Below are positions 6,175 to 13,909 of a stretch of 17,317 bases of DNA, piece by piece (within the stretch, counting starts at the first letter, position 1; the number at the start of each line of letters is the position of its first letter). A program made the translations under genes and the position numbers. The stretch lies in the NCBI GenBank assembly GCA_035690905.1, contig DASSKA010000211.1, positions 1-17,317 of the forward strand, read 5' to 3'. Source of the stretch: DASSKA01 sp035690905 (GTDB lineage Bacteria; Actinomycetota; Actinomycetes; Propionibacteriales; Nocardioidaceae). Under the pieces are notes generated by a model. That model worked only from the letters and a program-made list of their open reading frames with translations. It was not told where the DNA came from and made no database searches.

Positions 6175-7131
6175 TCACTGTTGGAGGGGCTCCTGGTCCA
6201 CGCCGGGCGGCAGGTCGCCGGGCCTCGGACCGTGGTAGTCGGCGCCGTAGGCGCCGGGCGCGGGGCGCCGTTTCTTGGCCGGTGCCCGCTCCCCCGGTGT
6301 CATCCGGCGGGTGGTCACGAGGAAGCCGGTGTGGCCGATCATCTTGTGCCCGGGCCGGATCGCCAGGCCCTCGACGTGCCAGTCCCGGACCAGGGTCTCC
6401 CACGGCTTCGGGTCGGTGAAGCCGCCGTGCGCGCGGATGGTCTCCACCACCCGGCCCAGCTGGGTGGTGGTAGCGACGTACGCGCAGAGCACTCCGCCCG
6501 GCACCAGCGCGTCCGCGGCGACGCCGACGCAGTCCCAGGGAGCCAGCATGTCCAGGATGACCCGGTCCACGCTGCCCGGAGGCTCACCCTCCGGCAGCGC
6601 CTCCACCAGGTCGCCGACGGTCAGCTGCCAGGCCGGGTGCTTGCCGTTGAACCACTGGGTCACGTTCCGGGTGGCCACCTCGGCGAACTCCTCGCGTCGT
6701 TCGTACGACGAGACGCGACCGTGCGGCCCGACCGCACGCAGCAACGAGCAGGTCAACGCACCGGACCCGACCCCCGCCTCGACGACCCGGGCACCGGGGA
6801 AGACGTCGGCCATGGCCAGGATCTGGGCGGCGTCCTTGGGGTAGACCACCGCCGCCCCGCGCGGCATGGAGACCACGAACTCGTTGAGCAGCGGACGGAA
6901 CACCAGGTACTCCCCGCCCGCGGAGGAGACGATCGTGAACCCCTCCGGGCGGCCGATCAGGTCGTCGTGGTCGATGGAGCCGCGGTTGGTGAAGAACCGG
7001 CGGCCGGCTTCGAGGCAGATGTTGTGCCGTCGGCCCTTCGAGTCGGTCAGCCGCACCCACTCCCCAGCGCGTAGCGGGCCGCGGTGCACTCCCGACCAGG
7101 TCTCGGGCGTGACGTCGTCGGCGGCGGGCAT
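6175..7131 (-). CDS. trmI: tRNA (adenine-58-N1)-methyltransferase
   Basis: SAM-dependent enzyme that methylates A58 in the T-loop of tRNAs, acting as a tetramer of one subunit type in bacteria. The 318-residue product has the small N-terminal beta domain (about 15-90), then motif I VVEAGVGSGALT (116-127), the acidic ribose-binding residue in SYERREEF (142-149), and the catalytic-loop region ILDMLAPW (192-199). It ends in a basic, Pro/Gly-rich tail. trmI neighbouring arc and a RecB-family gene is a familiar actinobacterial arrangement (Rv2118c region in M. tuberculosis). The ATG has no ribosome binding site. TAGGCT stands 6 nt before it, 30 nt after the M50 gene stop, so a leaderless internal promoter is possible. 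Confidence 0.94.
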   Translation of the reverse strand: MPAADDVTPETWSGVHRGPLRAGEWVRLTDSKGRRHNICLEAGRRFFTNRGSIDHDDLIGRPEGFTIVSSAGGEYLVFRPLLNEFVVSMPRGAAVVYPKDAAQILAMADVFPGARVVEAGVGSGALTCSLLRAVGPHGRVSSYERREEFAEVATRNVTQWFNGKHPAWQLTVGDLVEALPEGEPPGSVDRVILDMLAPWDCVGVAADALVPGGVLCAYVATTTQLGRVVETIRAHGGFTDPKPWETLVRDWHVEGLAIRPGHKMIGHTGFLVTTRRMTPGERAPAKKRRPAPGAYGADYHGPRPGDLPPGVDQEPLQQ

Positions 7132-7137
7132 GGCGGC

Positions 7138-7143
7138 AGCCTA
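7138..7143 (-). promoter_or_regulatory. Candidate -10 box for a leaderless trmI transcript
   Basis: TAGGCT, 6 nt, then the trmI ATG: the same hexamer and spacing as at dop. No Shine-Dalgarno site is present in the gap. No clear -35 is seen. Confidence 0.42.
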
Positions 7144-7161
7144 GCCAGTCCTCACCAGCGC

Positions 7162-8328
7162 TCAGCGGCTGGCCGCGAACGCCCTGTCGACGTCCTGGGT
7201 GACCAGCACCCCGTAGACGCTGCCGTCCGCCTCGACCAGGAGGTACTCCGTGGCGGGCGTGGCCTGCATGGCCCGGATCAGCGACTCACCGCCCAGGTCG
7301 GCGGGGAAGACCATGCCCGCCTCCATCGAGCGGGACACCGCACTGACCGGTAGCCACGGCCGGCGGTCCTCCGGGGTGGCCATCAGCGCCGCCTCGTTCA
7401 CGATGCCGCTCGGCCGGCCGCCCGAGTCCACGGCAACGATGCTGCCCGCCTGCTCCTGCTGGGCGCGCCGGACCGCCTCGGCGACCGGTAGGTCCTCCGG
7501 CACCTCCAGGGTGCGCCGCGCCAGCGAGCGTGCCTGCAGCGCGGGCAGCCGCCGGCGCACCCTGGCCGACATGATCGCGGCCGTGGCCCCGCTCCACAGG
7601 AACGCGGCGATCACGAAGGCGAGCAGGTAGTTGCCGAGCGTCGCCTGGGTGCCGGTCAGCCCGGCCTGTACGACCGGGAACAGCATCGCCAGCACGGCCA
7701 CCACCCGGCCGGCCCAGCCGGCGACCAGAGTCCCGGTGTGCTGGTTGCCGCTGACCTTCCAGACGACCGCCCGCAGCACCCGGCCGCCGTCCAGCGGCAG
7801 GCCCGGCACCAGGTTGAGTGCGCCCACCACCAGGTTCGCGGCGGCCAGCGCGTCCACGGCCAGGCCGATCAACCCGCCCGGCGCGACCGCCCGCAGGCCG
7901 AGGAAGACCAGCCCGACGCCGATCGAGGTCAGCGGCCCGACCACCGAGATCCCGAACTCGCGGAACGGAGTGTCGGCCTCCCCCTCGATCTCGGTCGCAC
8001 CGCCGAGGAAGTGCAACGTGATGGACCGGACCGGCAGGCCGTAGCGCTTCGCCATCAGGGCATGTGACACCTCGTGGAGCAGCACCGAGAGGTAGAGCAG
8101 CACCGCGAACGCGAGCCCGGCGACGTACGTCCAGCCGCCCAGCCCCGGCGCGACGCTCTGGATCTGCGGGGCCATGGCGATCGCGATCAGCACCGCGATG
8201 GCCAGCCACGAGGCGCGCACCAAGACGTCGATGCCGCCGATCTGGCCGACGCGGAGCGTACCCGGCGGCCGCGGCGGGCGCGGGTCGCCGGGGTCGACCC
8301 CGTCCCGGCCGGTTGAGCGCTGGTCCAC
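7162..8328 (-). CDS. Site-2 protease family zinc metalloprotease with CBS domains (M50)
   Basis: Intramembrane-type zinc protease. The 388-residue product has a proline-rich cytoplasmic leader, then membrane segments at about 40-58 and 66-92. The second carries the zinc motif HEVSH (85-89). The third metal ligand is in LNLVPGLPLDGGR (171-183, D180). Further hydrophobic segments follow to about residue 255. Two CBS domains fill the C-terminus (about 258-388) and probably sense adenine nucleotides. The substrate is unknown. Family members clip anti-sigma factors or other membrane proteins. I chose the GTG at 8328 because a TAGCGT box lies 6 nt before it and the leader keeps high-GC codon bias. 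A later start near residue 25 is possible. The gene diverges from recB and is followed closely by trmI. Confidence 0.92.
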   Translation of the reverse strand: MDQRSTGRDGVDPGDPRPPRPPGTLRVGQIGGIDVLVRASWLAIAVLIAIAMAPQIQSVAPGLGGWTYVAGLAFAVLLYLSVLLHEVSHALMAKRYGLPVRSITLHFLGGATEIEGEADTPFREFGISVVGPLTSIGVGLVFLGLRAVAPGGLIGLAVDALAAANLVVGALNLVPGLPLDGGRVLRAVVWKVSGNQHTGTLVAGWAGRVVAVLAMLFPVVQAGLTGTQATLGNYLLAFVIAAFLWSGATAAIMSARVRRRLPALQARSLARRTLEVPEDLPVAEAVRRAQQEQAGSIVAVDSGGRPSGIVNEAALMATPEDRRPWLPVSAVSRSMEAGMVFPADLGGESLIRAMQATPATEYLLVEADGSVYGVLVTQDVDRAFAASR

Positions 8329-8334
8329 GACACA

Positions 8335-8340
8335 ACGCTA
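8335..8340 (-). promoter_or_regulatory. Candidate -10 box for the M50 protease gene
   Basis: TAGCGT ends 6 nt before the GTG start in the 65-bp divergent gap, and no ribosome binding site is present. This fits a leaderless transcript. Confidence 0.42.
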
Positions 8341-8380
8341 TCGCGGCGGCCGTGCTCCCGAGGTTGTCGGCGCGCTGGCC

Positions 8381-8386
8381 TACTGT
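8381..8386 (+). promoter_or_regulatory. Candidate -10 box for recB-family gene
   Basis: TACTGT ends 7 nt before the ATG at 8394, with no ribosome binding site between. It faces away from the M50 box, so the 65-bp gap would hold two divergent leaderless promoters. Confidence 0.42.
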
Positions 8387-8393
8387 GTCGCCC

Positions 8394-9278
8394 ATGGCTG
8401 TACAAAATGTCCGGATGCGGGGCGAGGACCCGGAGCGCACGGTGGTCGACGGCGTCGACGTGGTCGGTGCCCTGTCACCGAGCCGGGCCGGCGACTTCAT
8501 GACCTGCCCGCTGCTCTACCGCTTCCGGACGGTGGACCGGCTCCCGGAGCCGTTCTCCCCCGACGCCGTGCGCGGCACCGTGGTGCACCGGGTCCTGGAG
8601 GACCTGTTCGACCTGCCCGCCGGCGAGCGCACCCCGGCTCGCGCCGCCGACCTGCTGCAGCCCGCGTGGGAGGCCGTGCTGGAGGCCGACCCCGAGATCG
8701 CGGACATGTTCGGCGCCGAGGGCCCGGAGGTCGGCGCCTGGCTGGCCTCCTGCCAGGACTCGTTGGCGCGGTACTTCACGCTGGAGGACCCCACCCGGCT
8801 CGAGCCGGCCGAGCGGGAGCTGTATGTTGAGACGCTCCTCGACTCCAAGCTGCTGCTGCGCGGGTTCATCGACCGGCTGGACATCGCCCCGACGGGCGAG
8901 ATCCGCGTGGTGGACTACAAGACCTCCCGTGCCCCGCGGCTGGAGTTCGAGGCCAAGGCGCTCTTCCAGATGAAGTTCTACGCGCTGGTCCTGTGGCGCA
9001 CCCGCGGCGTGGTGCCGAAGCTGCTGCAGCTGATCTACCTCGGCAGCGGCGAGGTGCTCCGCTACGCGCCCGACGAGAGCGACCTGCTTGCCACCGAGCG
9101 CAAGGTCCAGGCGCTGTGGACCGCGATCGAGCGCGCGCAGCAGACCGCGGATTGGCGCCCCCGGCGCAGCGCCCTCTGTGGCTGGTGCGCCCACCAGTCG
9201 CTGTGCCCGGAGTTCGGCGGCACTCCGCCGCCCCTGCCGGAGCCCGGTGCCGATTCCGCAGCGGCCCCAGCGAGCTGA
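8394..9278 (+). CDS. RecB-family PD-(D/E)XK nuclease with iron-sulfur motif
   Basis: Stand-alone exonuclease-like protein of 294 residues, resembling the nuclease domain of RecB/AddB and Cas4. It shows SPSRAGDFMTCPLLYRF (28-44), GTVVHRVLEDLF (61-72, motif with the first His), RGFIDRLDIAP (156-166, D161) and RVVDYKTS (171-178, D174 and K176 of the nuclease core). C38 plus C262, C265 and C271 (CGWC then AHQSLC) match the four-Cys iron-sulfur pattern of AddB/Cas4-type nucleases. The role is probably DNA end processing or repair; the exact substrate is unknown. Cas4 itself is unlikely, as there are no cas genes or CRISPR nearby. ATG 8394 is preferred because the frame upstream overlaps the M50 gene antisense. 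The gene is convergent with the dpp operon. Confidence 0.92.
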   Translation: MAVQNVRMRGEDPERTVVDGVDVVGALSPSRAGDFMTCPLLYRFRTVDRLPEPFSPDAVRGTVVHRVLEDLFDLPAGERTPARAADLLQPAWEAVLEADPEIADMFGAEGPEVGAWLASCQDSLARYFTLEDPTRLEPAERELYVETLLDSKLLLRGFIDRLDIAPTGEIRVVDYKTSRAPRLEFEAKALFQMKFYALVLWRTRGVVPKLLQLIYLGSGEVLRYAPDESDLLATERKVQALWTAIERAQQTADWRPRRSALCGWCAHQSLCPEFGGTPPPLPEPGADSAAAPAS

Positions 9279-9315
9279 GCGCCCGTCGCGCTGCCTTGCG
9301 CACGACGTTCGGCGA

Positions 9316-9362
9316 GACACCGAAGCGGCATCGCCACATAGTGCCTATACCGCTCCGGTGTC
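9316..9362. terminator. Likely bidirectional terminator between convergent genes
   Basis: GACACCGAAGCGG (9316-9328) and CCGCTCCGGTGTC (9350-9362) pair over 13 positions with one A/C mismatch. The mismatch becomes a G-U pair in the minus-strand RNA. The loop is 21 nt and there is no T-run. It is the only sizeable hairpin in the 110-bp gap between the recB stop and the dppF stop. Confidence 0.5.
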
Positions 9363-9388
9363 GCTCAGGTCCCGGTGCCAATGTGACC

Positions 9389-10753
9389 TCAGGCGCGGTC
9401 GTGGTTCTCCGGACGTGACGGCTCGGTGGTGACCGGCTGCGGGTGCAGCACGCAGGCGACCTCGACCCCGTCTGTCCGCCGGAGCAGCGGATCGTAGCCC
9501 TGGTGGAACGCCACGTCCACGCCGCCGGCGCTCTCGGTGACCGACTCGACCCCGAGCCAGAACGGCTCGTCGGGTTTCTCGTCCCGCATCCGGTCGAGCA
9601 TCTGCTTCACCCGGGTCGAGGAGCCGGCAGTGCCGATGGTCACCTGCTTCTGCGGCTCGTCCAGCCGGTCCAGGTCGCCGACCAGCGCGCTCTCCTCCTC
9701 GTAGACCGCCGGATCCTGTCGGGTCCAGTGCTCCTCGAGCAGCGAGCGCAGGTCCCGGGACTCCCAGCCGCACTCGGCCACGGCCACCGGGCAGCGTGGG
9801 TGGAACGAGCAGCCGAGCGGCGGGCTCGCGGCGTCGGGGATCTCCCCGCGTGGCAGCTCGCGTGGCACCATCTGCCGCGGGTCCGGCTCCGGGATGGCCT
9901 GGAGCAGGGCCTTGGTGTAGGGGTGCTTGGGGTCGGCGAAGATCTCCGCGGCCGGGCCGATCTCCACGATCCGGCCGAGGTACATGATCGCGATCCGGTC
10001 GCAGAAGAACTTGGCGGTCGCCAGGTCGTGGGTGATGTAGACGTAGGTCAACCCGAGGTCGTTCTTGAGATCGAGCATCAGCTGCAGGATCTTCGCGCGC
10101 ACGCTCATGTCCAGCATGGACACCGGCTCGTCGGCGACCAGCACCTCCGGGTCCAAGATGATGGCTCGGGCGATGACCGCCCGCTGCTTCTGCCCGCCGG
10201 ACAGGTCGGAGGGGTACTTGTCCAGGAACCGCTCGGCCGGGCTCAGCCCGACCCGCTCCAGCGACTCCACGACTCGCCGGTGCAGCTCGGCTCCGGAGGC
10301 GATGCCGTGGATCCGGAGCGGGTGGCCGATCGCGGTCTCGATGGTCATCGACGGGTTCAACGCGGCGTGCGGGTCCTGGAAGACCATCTGCAGGTCGGTG
10401 CGCAGCTGCCGCAGCTCCCGGCCGTGCATCGAGGAGACCACGCGCTCGCGGACCTTCCCGTCCTTGCCGCGCGGCCGGTAGGTGATGCTGCCGTGCGTCG
10501 CCGGTGCGAGGCCGAGCAGCGCCCGACCCAGCGTGGTCTTGCCGCTCCCGGACTCCCCGACGAGGCCGAGCACCTCGCCGCGGTGCAGCGACAGGTTGAC
10601 CCCGTCGACGGCCCGCACCGACCCGGTGTCCAGGCCGACCAGCCGGGACAGCGCGCCGCCGCGCAGCTGGAAGTGCACCTCGAGGTCGGAGAGCTCCATC
10701 AGGATGGAGCCGGCCGCCCCCTCGGAGGCGACGGTCTCAGGCTTCGTCGGCAA
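9389..10753 (-). CDS. dppF: Peptide ABC transporter ATP-binding protein (DppF/OppF-type) with C-terminal extension
   Basis: Second ATPase of the importer. The 454-residue product has Walker A GESGSGKT (66-73), Q-loop FQDPHAALNPS, signature LSGGQKQR (184-191), Walker B VLVADEP (204-210) and the switch His at 242. The oligopeptide-type C-terminal region has three Cys in CSFHPRC and EC (315, 321, 328). About 120 residues follow, against roughly 330 in total for typical family members. They include PFWLGVESV and VEVACVLHP. The start is TTG at 10753: a GGGAGGAG site lies 7 nt upstream, whereas the first internal ATG (codon 19) has no good site. The start overlaps the dppD stop by 17 nt, indicating coupling. 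The substrate class is inferred from the family; dipeptide, oligopeptide or nickel cannot be separated here. Confidence 0.92.
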   Translation of the reverse strand: MPTKPETVASEGAAGSILMELSDLEVHFQLRGGALSRLVGLDTGSVRAVDGVNLSLHRGEVLGLVGESGSGKTTLGRALLGLAPATHGSITYRPRGKDGKVRERVVSSMHGRELRQLRTDLQMVFQDPHAALNPSMTIETAIGHPLRIHGIASGAELHRRVVESLERVGLSPAERFLDKYPSDLSGGQKQRAVIARAIILDPEVLVADEPVSMLDMSVRAKILQLMLDLKNDLGLTYVYITHDLATAKFFCDRIAIMYLGRIVEIGPAAEIFADPKHPYTKALLQAIPEPDPRQMVPRELPRGEIPDAASPPLGCSFHPRCPVAVAECGWESRDLRSLLEEHWTRQDPAVYEEESALVGDLDRLDEPQKQVTIGTAGSSTRVKQMLDRMRDEKPDEPFWLGVESVTESAGGVDVAFHQGYDPLLRRTDGVEVACVLHPQPVTTEPSRPENHDRA

Positions 10754-11822
10754 CGGAGATCTCCTCCCGCGTCAGCGGCGTGGTCAGGTCCTCGGTCAGG
10801 TCGTCGACGAAGCCGTTCGCGAGGTCGGCGGCCCAGCACTGGGTGCGGGTGCCGCCCGGCATCTGCCGCATCACCGGGTGGGTGGTCCGGCATACCTCCA
10901 TGGCGTCCGGGCAGCGCGGGTGGAAGTGGCACCCCGACGGCGGCTCCACCAGGTCCGGCGGCGCGCCGGGGATGTAGTTCAGCCCCGTGGTCGACAGCGA
11001 GATGGTGGACCGGAGCAGCTCCCGGGTGTAGGGGTGCTTGGGGTTGGAGAACACTTCGCGCGCGTCGCCGATCTCGACGATCTCCCCGGCGTACATCACC
11101 GCCACCCGGTCGCACGCCTCGGCGATGATGCCGAGGTTGTGGGTGATCAGCAGCAGCGAGGTTTCGTAGGTGCTGCGTAGGTCGTGCAGGATCCGGATGA
11201 TCTGGGCCTCGACCAGCACGTCGAGCGCCGTGGTCGGCTCGTCGGCGACCACGAACGACGGGCGCAGCACCAGCGCGAGCGCGATCATCAGCCGCTGCCG
11301 CATGCCGCCGGAGAACTCGTGCGGGTAGGAGCGGTACCGCGTCGGCGGGATGCCCATCACCCGCAGCGCCTCCAGCGCGCGCCGCTGCATCTCCTGCTTG
11401 GAGATGCCCTTCTCGTGGGTCTTGAGGGTCTCCTCGAAGTGCTGGGAGATCCGCATCAGCGGGTTCAGCCGGGTCAGCGGTTCTTGGAAGATCATCCCGA
11501 GCTCCGAGCCGCGCATGGCGAACATCTGCTTCGGAGGCAGCGCGAGGAGGTCCTCTCCCTTGTAGCGCAGCTCGCCGTCCATCTTGGCGCCCGCAGGCAG
11601 CAGCCCCAGCAGCCCCCGGCCCAGCGTCGACTTGCCGCAGCCGGACTCGCCGACCAGGCCCAGGATCTCGCCCTTGCGGAGCCGGAAGCTGACGCCGTCC
11701 ACGGCGCGCACGGCACCCCGCTCGGTGCCGTACCAGATCCTCAGGTCCCGGGCGTCGATCACCGGGCCGTCGCTGCCGGCCTGGTGATCCGCGGGGCGGA
11801 CGTCCTCGTCACGAAGCTCCAT
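10737..11822 (-). CDS. dppD: Peptide ABC transporter ATP-binding protein (DppD/OppD-type)
   Basis: First ATPase of the importer, 361 residues. It shows Walker A GESGCGKS (58-65), Q-loop FQEPLTRLNP (112-121), signature FSGGMRQR (170-177), Walker B FVVADEP (190-196) and D-loop TALD. The C-terminal domain carries four cysteines, C298, C304, C311 and C329, in GCHFHPRCP and following sequence. A comparable Cys set binds a [4Fe-4S] cluster in a characterised DppD. The ATG is 3 nt after the dppC stop, with a GAGGTG site inside the dppC end. It pairs with DppF as an ATPase heterodimer beneath DppB and DppC. Confidence 0.93.
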   Translation of the reverse strand: MELRDEDVRPADHQAGSDGPVIDARDLRIWYGTERGAVRAVDGVSFRLRKGEILGLVGESGCGKSTLGRGLLGLLPAGAKMDGELRYKGEDLLALPPKQMFAMRGSELGMIFQEPLTRLNPLMRISQHFEETLKTHEKGISKQEMQRRALEALRVMGIPPTRYRSYPHEFSGGMRQRLMIALALVLRPSFVVADEPTTALDVLVEAQIIRILHDLRSTYETSLLLITHNLGIIAEACDRVAVMYAGEIVEIGDAREVFSNPKHPYTRELLRSTISLSTTGLNYIPGAPPDLVEPPSGCHFHPRCPDAMEVCRTTHPVMRQMPGGTRTQCWAADLANGFVDDLTEDLTTPLTREEISVADEA

Positions 11823-11825
11823 GCC

Positions 11826-12776
11826 TTACACCTCGACCTCTCCGCGAGCCAGAGCGGTGCTCGGCTCCCGTGTGGGCATCACGACCTTGCGGAGCCGCCG
11901 CTTCCGAAGGGTCGGGTTCACCGTCTCGTTCAGGCCCTCGCCGACCAGGGTGAGGCCGGTGACCAGCAGCACGATCGCCAGGCCCGGCCACAGCGCGGTC
12001 CACCAGATCCCGGCGGCCGCGTCGTCGAGCGCTCGGCTCAGGTCGTAGCCCCACTCGGCGGCCTGGGTGGGCTGGATGCCCAGTCCGAGGAAGCCCAGGG
12101 CGGCTAGCGTGCTGATCGCGTCGGCCGCGTTCAGCGTGCCGATGACCGGCACCGACTGGATCACGTTCCCGAACAGGTAGCGGCCCATGATGGTCCCGTT
12201 CCGCGCGCCGATGGCGCGGGCCGCTTCGACGTACGTCGCCTCACGCGCGCTCACCGTGGTGCTACGCACCACCCGGAAGTACTGCGGGATGTAGATCGCG
12301 GTCAGCGCGAGCGCGGCCGCCACGATGCCTCCCCCGAGCGGGCCCTGCAGCAGGAACGCGAACACGATCGCGAGCAGCAGCGACGGGAACGCGTAGAGCG
12401 CGTCCATCAGCAGCACCAGCGTCCGGTCGGTCCAGCCGCCCACGAATCCCGACATCAGCCCGAGTGGCACCCCGACGAGGACGGCCAACGCCACCGACAG
12501 CGCGACGACGACGATCTCGGTGCGGGCGCCCCAGATCACCCGGGACAAGATGTCGTAGAACTGGTCGTTGGTGCCGAGCCAGTGGTCGGCCGAGGGCGGT
12601 GCCATCTTCGGGAAGGGGTGCCCGTTGGCGCTGACTTGGTTGAAGCCGTACGGCGCGACCCACGGCGCGAAGATCGCGAAGACCAGGAACACCGCCGTGA
12701 TGAGCAGCCCGGCGACCAGGATCCATCGGGCCAGGCCGGAGGTGTTGCGGAACGGGGCGAGCAGCGTCTTGAGCAT
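11826..12776 (-). CDS. dppC: Peptide ABC transporter permease (DppC-type)
   Basis: Membrane permease of 316 residues. It has the N-terminal first membrane helix (about 17-40), a periplasmic-type loop containing HWLGTNDQFYDILSRVIWGAR (65-85, the usual DppC landmark), five more membrane segments and the EAA loop EAARAIGARNGTIMGRY (184-200) that contacts the ATPases. The C-terminus is a basic cytoplasmic tail. The length is typical. The ATG is 10 nt after the dppB stop, with AGGGAG overlapping that stop as the ribosome binding site. It forms the translocation pore with DppB. Confidence 0.94.
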   Translation of the reverse strand: MLKTLLAPFRNTSGLARWILVAGLLITAVFLVFAIFAPWVAPYGFNQVSANGHPFPKMAPPSADHWLGTNDQFYDILSRVIWGARTEIVVVALSVALAVLVGVPLGLMSGFVGGWTDRTLVLLMDALYAFPSLLLAIVFAFLLQGPLGGGIVAAALALTAIYIPQYFRVVRSTTVSAREATYVEAARAIGARNGTIMGRYLFGNVIQSVPVIGTLNAADAISTLAALGFLGLGIQPTQAAEWGYDLSRALDDAAAGIWWTALWPGLAIVLLVTGLTLVGEGLNETVNPTLRKRRLRKVVMPTREPSTALARGEVEV

Positions 12777-12786
12777 GTCGGACTCC

Positions 12787-13809
12787 CTAGTACCTGACCC
12801 GCGGGTCGATCATCGCGTTGACGATGTCCACCAGCACGCTGACGATGATCACGACGACCGCGAAGAAGGTCACCAGACCCTGCACGGCGTTGTAGTCGCG
12901 GGCGTCGAGGTACGTGACCAGCTGGTTCCCCACGCCGGGCCAGTTGAACGTCTTCTCGGTCAGCACCGCGCCGGCCATGGTCAGCGCCACCTGGAGCCCG
13001 ATCACGGTGATCACCGGCACCAGCGCGTTGCGGAACGCATGCCTGCGGATCACGAACTTCTCCGGGACGCCGCGTGCCCGTGCGGCCTCCACGTAGTCCC
13101 CCTGCAGCGACTGCAGCAGGTTCACCCGGACCAGCCGGATGAACACCCCGCACAGCAGCAGCCCCAGGGTCAGGCACGGCAGCAGGTGGTGCTGCAGCAC
13201 GTCGAGGGTCGCCGGGATGTTCCCCTGCAGGATGCAGTCGAGCAGCAGGACGTGGGTGATCGGATGAACCAGGAACTTGGTCTCCGGTGACGCGATGTCG
13301 TAGGTCGGCCACCCGCTGGGTGCCACGAGGATCACCAGCAGCAGGCCGGTCCAGAAGATCGGGGCGGCGTAGGTGACCACGCCGAAGATCCGGATCACCA
13401 CGTCGGGAACGGTGTCCCGCATCCGGCCGGCGATCAGACCCAGCGGGATGCCGATCGCCAGCGCGAAGATGAACGCGCCGAGCGTCAGGGTCAGCGTGGC
13501 GCCGCCGTTGTCGCGGATCACGTCGATGATCGGGCGGTTGTCGGAGATGGTGTGCCCGAAGTTGAACGTCACCACGTTCTTCAGGTACTCGAAGTACTGC
13601 ACGTACAGCGGCTGGTCCAGACCGAGCTGGTGCCGCCGCAGGGCGATGGCCTGGGGATCCAGCTTGCCGCCCACCGCGGCGGTCACCGGGTCGCCCGGCG
13701 CCACTCGCAGCAGCAGGAAGACCAGTGTCACCAGGATCAGGATCATCGGAATGACCAGCAGCACCCGCTGGCCGATGTAGCGGGGTAGCGACCCCGAGCC
13801 CGCGCTCAT
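12787..13809 (-). CDS. dppB: Peptide ABC transporter permease (DppB-type)
   Basis: Permease of 340 residues with the family start PRYIGQRVLLVIPMILILVTLVFLL (first membrane helix), PGDPV, then LGLDQPLYVQYFEYLKNVVTFNFGHT, which is characteristic of DppB/GsiC. The EAA loop is VEAARARGVPEKFVIRRHAFRNAL. The ATG at 13809 is preferred over the in-frame TTG one codon earlier, because AAAGGA sits 6 nt before the ATG and too close to the TTG. A middle loop of roughly 20-30 residues (SGWPTYDIASPETKFLVHPITH) faces the binding protein. It lies downstream of the binding-protein gene, separated by about 100 bp with a strong hairpin. Confidence 0.94.
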   Translation of the reverse strand: MSAGSGSLPRYIGQRVLLVIPMILILVTLVFLLLRVAPGDPVTAAVGGKLDPQAIALRRHQLGLDQPLYVQYFEYLKNVVTFNFGHTISDNRPIIDVIRDNGGATLTLTLGAFIFALAIGIPLGLIAGRMRDTVPDVVIRIFGVVTYAAPIFWTGLLLVILVAPSGWPTYDIASPETKFLVHPITHVLLLDCILQGNIPATLDVLQHHLLPCLTLGLLLCGVFIRLVRVNLLQSLQGDYVEAARARGVPEKFVIRRHAFRNALVPVITVIGLQVALTMAGAVLTEKTFNWPGVGNQLVTYLDARDYNAVQGLVTFFAVVVIIVSVLVDIVNAMIDPRVRY

Positions 13810-13864
13810 CAACGTCCTTTCACGAGTGCCCGCCCCCGACGGTGCTCTTTCGTCTCGGCAGAGA

Positions 13865-13901
13865 AACGGGGAGGACGCGACAGCGGCGCGTCCTCCCCGT
13901 T
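13865..13901 (-). terminator. Strong hairpin between binding-protein gene and dppB
   Basis: AACGGGGAGGACGCG (13865-13879) pairs perfectly over 15 bp with 13887-13901, with a 7-nt loop. On the minus strand it begins 8 nt after the binding-protein stop and is followed by TCTCTGCC, a poor T-run. It is probably a partial terminator or 3'-end stabiliser that lets the binding protein be made in excess over the membrane parts. That arrangement is common in ABC importer operons. Confidence 0.75.
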
Positions 13902-13909
13902 CGCAGCGA

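Noticed and set aside
8064..8393. N-terminal extension of the RecB-family protein to 8064
   Set aside because: It would overlap the M50 gene antisense. The translation there is Arg/Ser-rich and unlike the family, whereas ATG 8394 has a fitting -10 box and a normal N-terminus.
9443..11128. Plus-strand open frame opposite dppF and dppD
   Set aside because: Shadow of two well-supported ATPase genes.
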